Source of the DNA: CAZHEV01 sp964531335 [NCBI: uncultured bacterium]
GTDB lineage: Bacteria > Eisenbacteria > RBG-16-71-46 > CAZHEV01
Assembly: GCA_964531335.1 (NCBI GenBank)
Contig: CAZHEV010000002.1
Span: 143,184-207,183, forward strand
Length of the DNA stretch: 64,000 bases
Direction of reading: 5' to 3'
Shown: piece after piece, positions 62,729 to 64,000 of the stretch
Position numbering within the stretch: the first letter of the stretch is position 1
How the letters are laid out: every line of letters begins with the position of its first letter
Made by a program: the position numbers and the translations under genes
Notes under the pieces: generated by a model
What the model saw: the letters and a program-made list of their open reading frames with translations, nothing else
Database searches by the model: none
Told to the model about the DNA's origin: nothing

Positions 62729-64000
62729 ATGTCCACCGATTCCCATCCCATGGATCCCAACGGAAACGGCGACTTCAGGGCGAACATCCTGGTCGTGGAC
62801 GGAGACGAGCGCAGCGCCAAGGGCCTCGTCGCCGGCTTGAAAGAGGCCGGCCACGAGGTCGTCTGGGCCCGGGACGGTGAGGTGGGCTACAACGTGCTCG
62901 ACTCCGACGATCCGCTCAACGTGATGATCACCGAGCTCAACGCCCACCACATAGACGGGATGAGACTCCTTCAGATATCAAAAAAGAGACATCCTGGGAT
63001 CTGCGTGATCATGATCGCCAGGGAGCCGGAGATGGAGCTGGCCACGGAGGCCATGCGCGAAGGTGCGTACGACTTTCAGACGAAGCCGCTGAACGTCGAG
63101 CGCGTCAAGGCCGTGATCCAGCGCGGACTATCGCATCAGAAGCTGGCGGTGGAGCTCACCGAGCTCAAGAAGAGAATGGATCGCGGGCACGGCCTGGATG
63201 ACATCATAGGCGGATCGCCGGGCATGATCGCGGTTTTCGACAAGATCAAGCAGGTGGCGGACACCAGGGCGACGGTCTTGATAACGGGCGAGACCGGCAC
63301 CGGCAAGGAGCTCGTCGCCAAGGCGATTCACCGTCACAGCCCCCGCAAGGGTAGTCCGTTCGTGATGCTGAACTGCGCCGCGCTGGCCGAGGGAGTGATC
63401 GAGAGCGAGCTTTTCGGGCACGAAAAGGGAGCCTTCACCGGGGCGCTCACCGAGCGCAGGGGGCGGTTCGAGATAGCCGCCGGAGGCACCTTGTTCTTGG
63501 ACGAGGTGGGGGAGATGCCCATGTCCACCCAGGCCAAGCTCCTGCGGGTGCTCCAGGAGCGGGAGTTCGAGAGGGTGGGCGGCAACAAGACCATAAGGGT
63601 CGATGTCAGGGTAATCGCCGCTACCAACAGGGACCTGGCTGAGCTGGTGGAGCAGGGAAGGTACCGGGAGACGCTCTACTATAGGCTGAACGTCGCGAAG
63701 ATCGAGCTGCCGCCGCTCAGAGACAGAAAGCAAGACATCCCCTTGCTCGTGGAGGCGTTCATCAAGGAGTTCAACAAGTCGAATGACAGGAACGTGACGG
63801 GAATCACGCGCGGCGCGACGGATTGCCTGCTCCAATACGACTGGCCGGGCAACGTGAGGGAGCTCAGGAACGTGATAGAGGGCATGATCGTCTTCTGCTC
63901 CACGAGGAGGCTGTTGGAGGTCGGGGATCTGCCGCACCATCTACGTCGGCAGAACGCCCGCCTCCCCTTTGTCCCGGCCCGGGTCGGGATGACCATGAAC
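62729..64000 (+). CDS. Sigma-54-dependent regulator with atypical receiver (partial, runs off the window)
   Basis: At least 424 residues, still open at the window end. The receiver (about 20-140) has VVDGDE for the acidic pocket and TKP for the conserved Lys, but the phosphoacceptor position is Glu (VMITELNAHHIDGM). The AAA+ domain follows: GETGTGKE, ELFGHEKGAFTGA, GGTLFLDEVGEMP, LQYDWPGNVRELRNV. The HTH would lie beyond the edge. ATG 62729 has GAGAGGAG upstream and its own promoter. Glu at the acceptor site suggests phosphorylation-independent activity. No kinase gene is adjacent. Confidence 0.88.
   Translation, partial: MSTDSHPMDPNGNGDFRANILVVDGDERSAKGLVAGLKEAGHEVVWARDGEVGYNVLDSDDPLNVMITELNAHHIDGMRLLQISKKRHPGICVIMIAREPEMELATEAMREGAYDFQTKPLNVERVKAVIQRGLSHQKLAVELTELKKRMDRGHGLDDIIGGSPGMIAVFDKIKQVADTRATVLITGETGTGKELVAKAIHRHSPRKGSPFVMLNCAALAEGVIESELFGHEKGAFTGALTERRGRFEIAAGGTLFLDEVGEMPMSTQAKLLRVLQEREFERVGGNKTIRVDVRVIAATNRDLAELVEQGRYRETLYYRLNVAKIELPPLRDRKQDIPLLVEAFIKEFNKSNDRNVTGITRGATDCLLQYDWPGNVRELRNVIEGMIVFCSTRRLLEVGDLPHHLRRQNARLPFVPARVGMTMN

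Overview
The window is a 64-kb, GC-rich (clearly above 60% in most genes) stretch of a didermic bacterial chromosome. Several large secreted proteins end in a FlgD/Ig-like C-terminal module (…GVYFYRL…), typical of uncultured FCB-superphylum lineages such as Eisenbacteria, Krumholzibacteriota and Latescibacterota. A TonB-dependent receptor shows that there is an outer membrane. The lineage call is an inference; there is no rRNA in the window. Promoters resembling sigma-70 sites (TTGAC-N16/17-TATAAT-like) precede several transcription units, and four sigma-54 activator genes are present.

Layout. Positions 1-903: an 89-bp direct repeat and ruvA. 904-12742: an accessory block between ruvA and ruvB, holding a putative small RNA, two large secreted proteins (one with an HExxH peptidase motif, FG-GAP repeats and dockerin-like motifs), a lone SLATT-type two-TM protein, and a DUF362/polyferredoxin pair. 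12743-27698: the housekeeping cluster ruvB-DUF2905-queA-tgt-yajC-def-fmt-rsmB-PASTA-rpe, then (after a divergent SDR gene) ffh-rpsP-khpA-rimM-trmD-rplS-rnhB-yraN. 27699-40558: a secreted FlgD-tailed protein behind a near-consensus promoter, an NtrY/NtrX-like two-component pair, a low-GC hicBA module, a family-5 solute-binding protein, an FG-GAP protein, a NUDIX hydrolase and a BtuB-like receptor under a cobalamin riboswitch.

41210-46078 is a redox block: TlpA-like lipoprotein, DsbD, then a metallophosphatase-tetraheme cytochrome fusion. Its frame is interrupted by a TGA exactly where relatives carry the second Cys of a CGC motif, and a bacterial SECIS-like hairpin with a GGUCU loop follows; I read this as a selenoprotein. 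A sigma-54 activator follows.

47135-51595 looks like an undescribed minimal RiPP system. A GAF-type sigma-54 activator is followed by two 16-bp enhancer-like dyads, a well-matched sigma-54 promoter, a 35-residue acidic precursor-like peptide (49155-49262), an 11-bp hairpin, and a B12-binding radical SAM enzyme with a C-terminal PqqD-like domain.

51649-57630 (minus strand) is a GldA-GldF-GldG-DUF4340 ABC operon ending in a LeuA-like DRE-TIM enzyme. 57981-62566 groups a kinase-like protein, an ATP-grasp ligase fused to an apparently dead M20 peptidase fold, and a gamma-glutamyltransferase homologue with an altered substrate pocket. The window closes inside a sigma-54 response regulator whose receiver has Glu in place of the phosphoacceptor Asp.
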